A stretch of 5,744 bases of DNA from Deltaproteobacteria bacterium (GTDB lineage Bacteria; Desulfobacterota; SM23-61): positions 1 through 5,744 of the forward strand of contig JAPLIW010000700.1 of NCBI GenBank assembly GCA_026388915.1, written 5' to 3'. A program made the translations under genes and the position numbers. This document shows, piece by piece, positions 5,305-5,744 of this stretch (the first letter of the stretch is position 1; the number at the start of each line of letters is the position of its first letter). The notes under the pieces are model-generated. The model was given only the letters and a program-made list of their open reading frames with translations, was not told the origin of the DNA and did no database searches.

Positions 5305-5744
5305 TCAACCTTCACGTTCGATGATCGTCGCCACGCCCTGCCCGCCGCCCACGCAGGCGTTGGCCAGTCCGTAGCGCGCCTTCTTGGCCTGGAGGATGCG
5401 GGCCAGGGTGCCCGTCAGACGGACGCCGGTCGCTCCCAGGGGATGGCCGATGGCCAGACCGCCGCCCATGACGTTGATCCGGTCCGGAACGATTCCCAGT
5501 TCTTTAATGCAGTAAAGGGGAACGATGGCAAAAGCCTCGTTGATTTCCCAGTAGTCGATATCTTTTACCTGCAAGCCAGCGGCCTTGAGGGCTCTTTTAC
5601 TGGCCGGGACCGGACCGACGCCCATGATGGATGGATCCACGCCCGCAAACCCGATGGACTTGATCGTGGCCAGGGGCTTGATGCCTTTCTTCTTCGCCGT
5701 TTCCTTAGACATGAGGATCATGGAGGTCGCTGCCGCATTCAGGG
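5305..5744 (-). CDS. Thiolase (acetyl-CoA acyltransferase), C-terminal part, 5' end outside window
   Basis: The last 146 codons of a thiolase are visible. The reading frame is open to the right edge, so the ATG at 5721 is internal and not the start. Thiolases cleave 3-oxoacyl-CoA with CoA to give acetyl-CoA and a shortened acyl-CoA, or condense two acetyl-CoA in reverse. The C-terminal domain shows EINEAFA, GGGLAIGHPLGATG with the active-site His, and NACVGGGQG with the second active-site Cys, all in the expected order near the C-terminus. The nucleophilic Cys of the N-terminal half is outside the window. The segment LNAAATSMILMS stands where many thiolases have the NDGAAAVLLMS stretch. Its neighbour is the preceding beta-oxidation enzyme, which supports a degradative role. 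The degradative (FadA-type) and biosynthetic (AtoB/PhaA-type) classes cannot be separated from this fragment. Confidence 0.94.
   Translation of the reverse strand, partial: LNAAATSMILMSKETAKKKGIKPLATIKSIGFAGVDPSIMGVGPVPASKRALKAAGLQVKDIDYWEINEAFAIVPLYCIKELGIVPDRINVMGGGLAIGHPLGATGVRLTGTLARILQAKKARYGLANACVGGGQGVATIIEREG

Noticed and set aside
4310..5374. 354-residue open frame on the plus strand opposite the dehydrogenase
   Set aside because: It overlaps the complete dehydrogenase and both flanking gaps, including the terminator-like hairpin and the octamer array. Its composition is that of a shadow frame.
5305..5721. A complete 138-residue gene starting at 5721
   Set aside because: The frame stays open to the window edge and the protein is only the C-terminal domain of a thiolase, so the Met at 5721 is internal.

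Overview
The window holds six protein-coding genes, all on the minus strand, so transcription runs from right to left. In transcription order they are: the C-terminal part of a thiolase (cut by the right edge), a complete 3-hydroxyacyl-CoA dehydrogenase, a complete biotin-dependent acyl-CoA carboxylase carboxyltransferase subunit, an epoxide-hydrolase-like alpha/beta hydrolase broken by a one-base frameshift, a complete short-chain dehydrogenase/reductase (SDR), and a second, related SDR cut by the left edge. Coding density is high, and no gap between genes exceeds about 140 bases.

The DNA is GC-rich. The gene content (thiolase, 3-hydroxyacyl-CoA dehydrogenase, acyl-CoA carboxyltransferase, FabG-like SDRs) points to a bacterium that degrades or assimilates acyl-CoA compounds such as fatty acids, branched acids or aromatic-derived acids. 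The protein style resembles Desulfobacterota and related anaerobic lineages. That is an impression from the proteins, not a proven assignment, and the window contains no rRNA, tRNA or other marker gene.

The thiolase and hydroxyacyl-CoA dehydrogenase would perform the last two steps of beta-oxidation: oxidation of 3-hydroxyacyl-CoA, then thiolytic cleavage. The carboxyltransferase would link propionyl-CoA or a similar acyl-CoA to its carboxylated form, but no biotin carboxylase or biotin carrier is visible here. A hairpin followed by a T7 tract lies between the dehydrogenase and the carboxyltransferase and probably terminates or attenuates transcription. The cluster may therefore be at least two transcription units.

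The most unusual signal is in the gaps. Three of the five contain degenerate 7-bp tandem arrays (714-748, 1585-1651, 2624-2697) and a fourth contains an 8-bp array (5242-5293). The last two arrays reverse orientation half-way, forming long hairpins. The fifth gap holds the terminator. The heptamer arrays flank the frameshifted hydrolase on both sides, and one ends within 8 bases of its start codon, where no ribosome binding site is visible. I see no CRISPR array, mobile element, RNA gene or clearly new multi-gene system.
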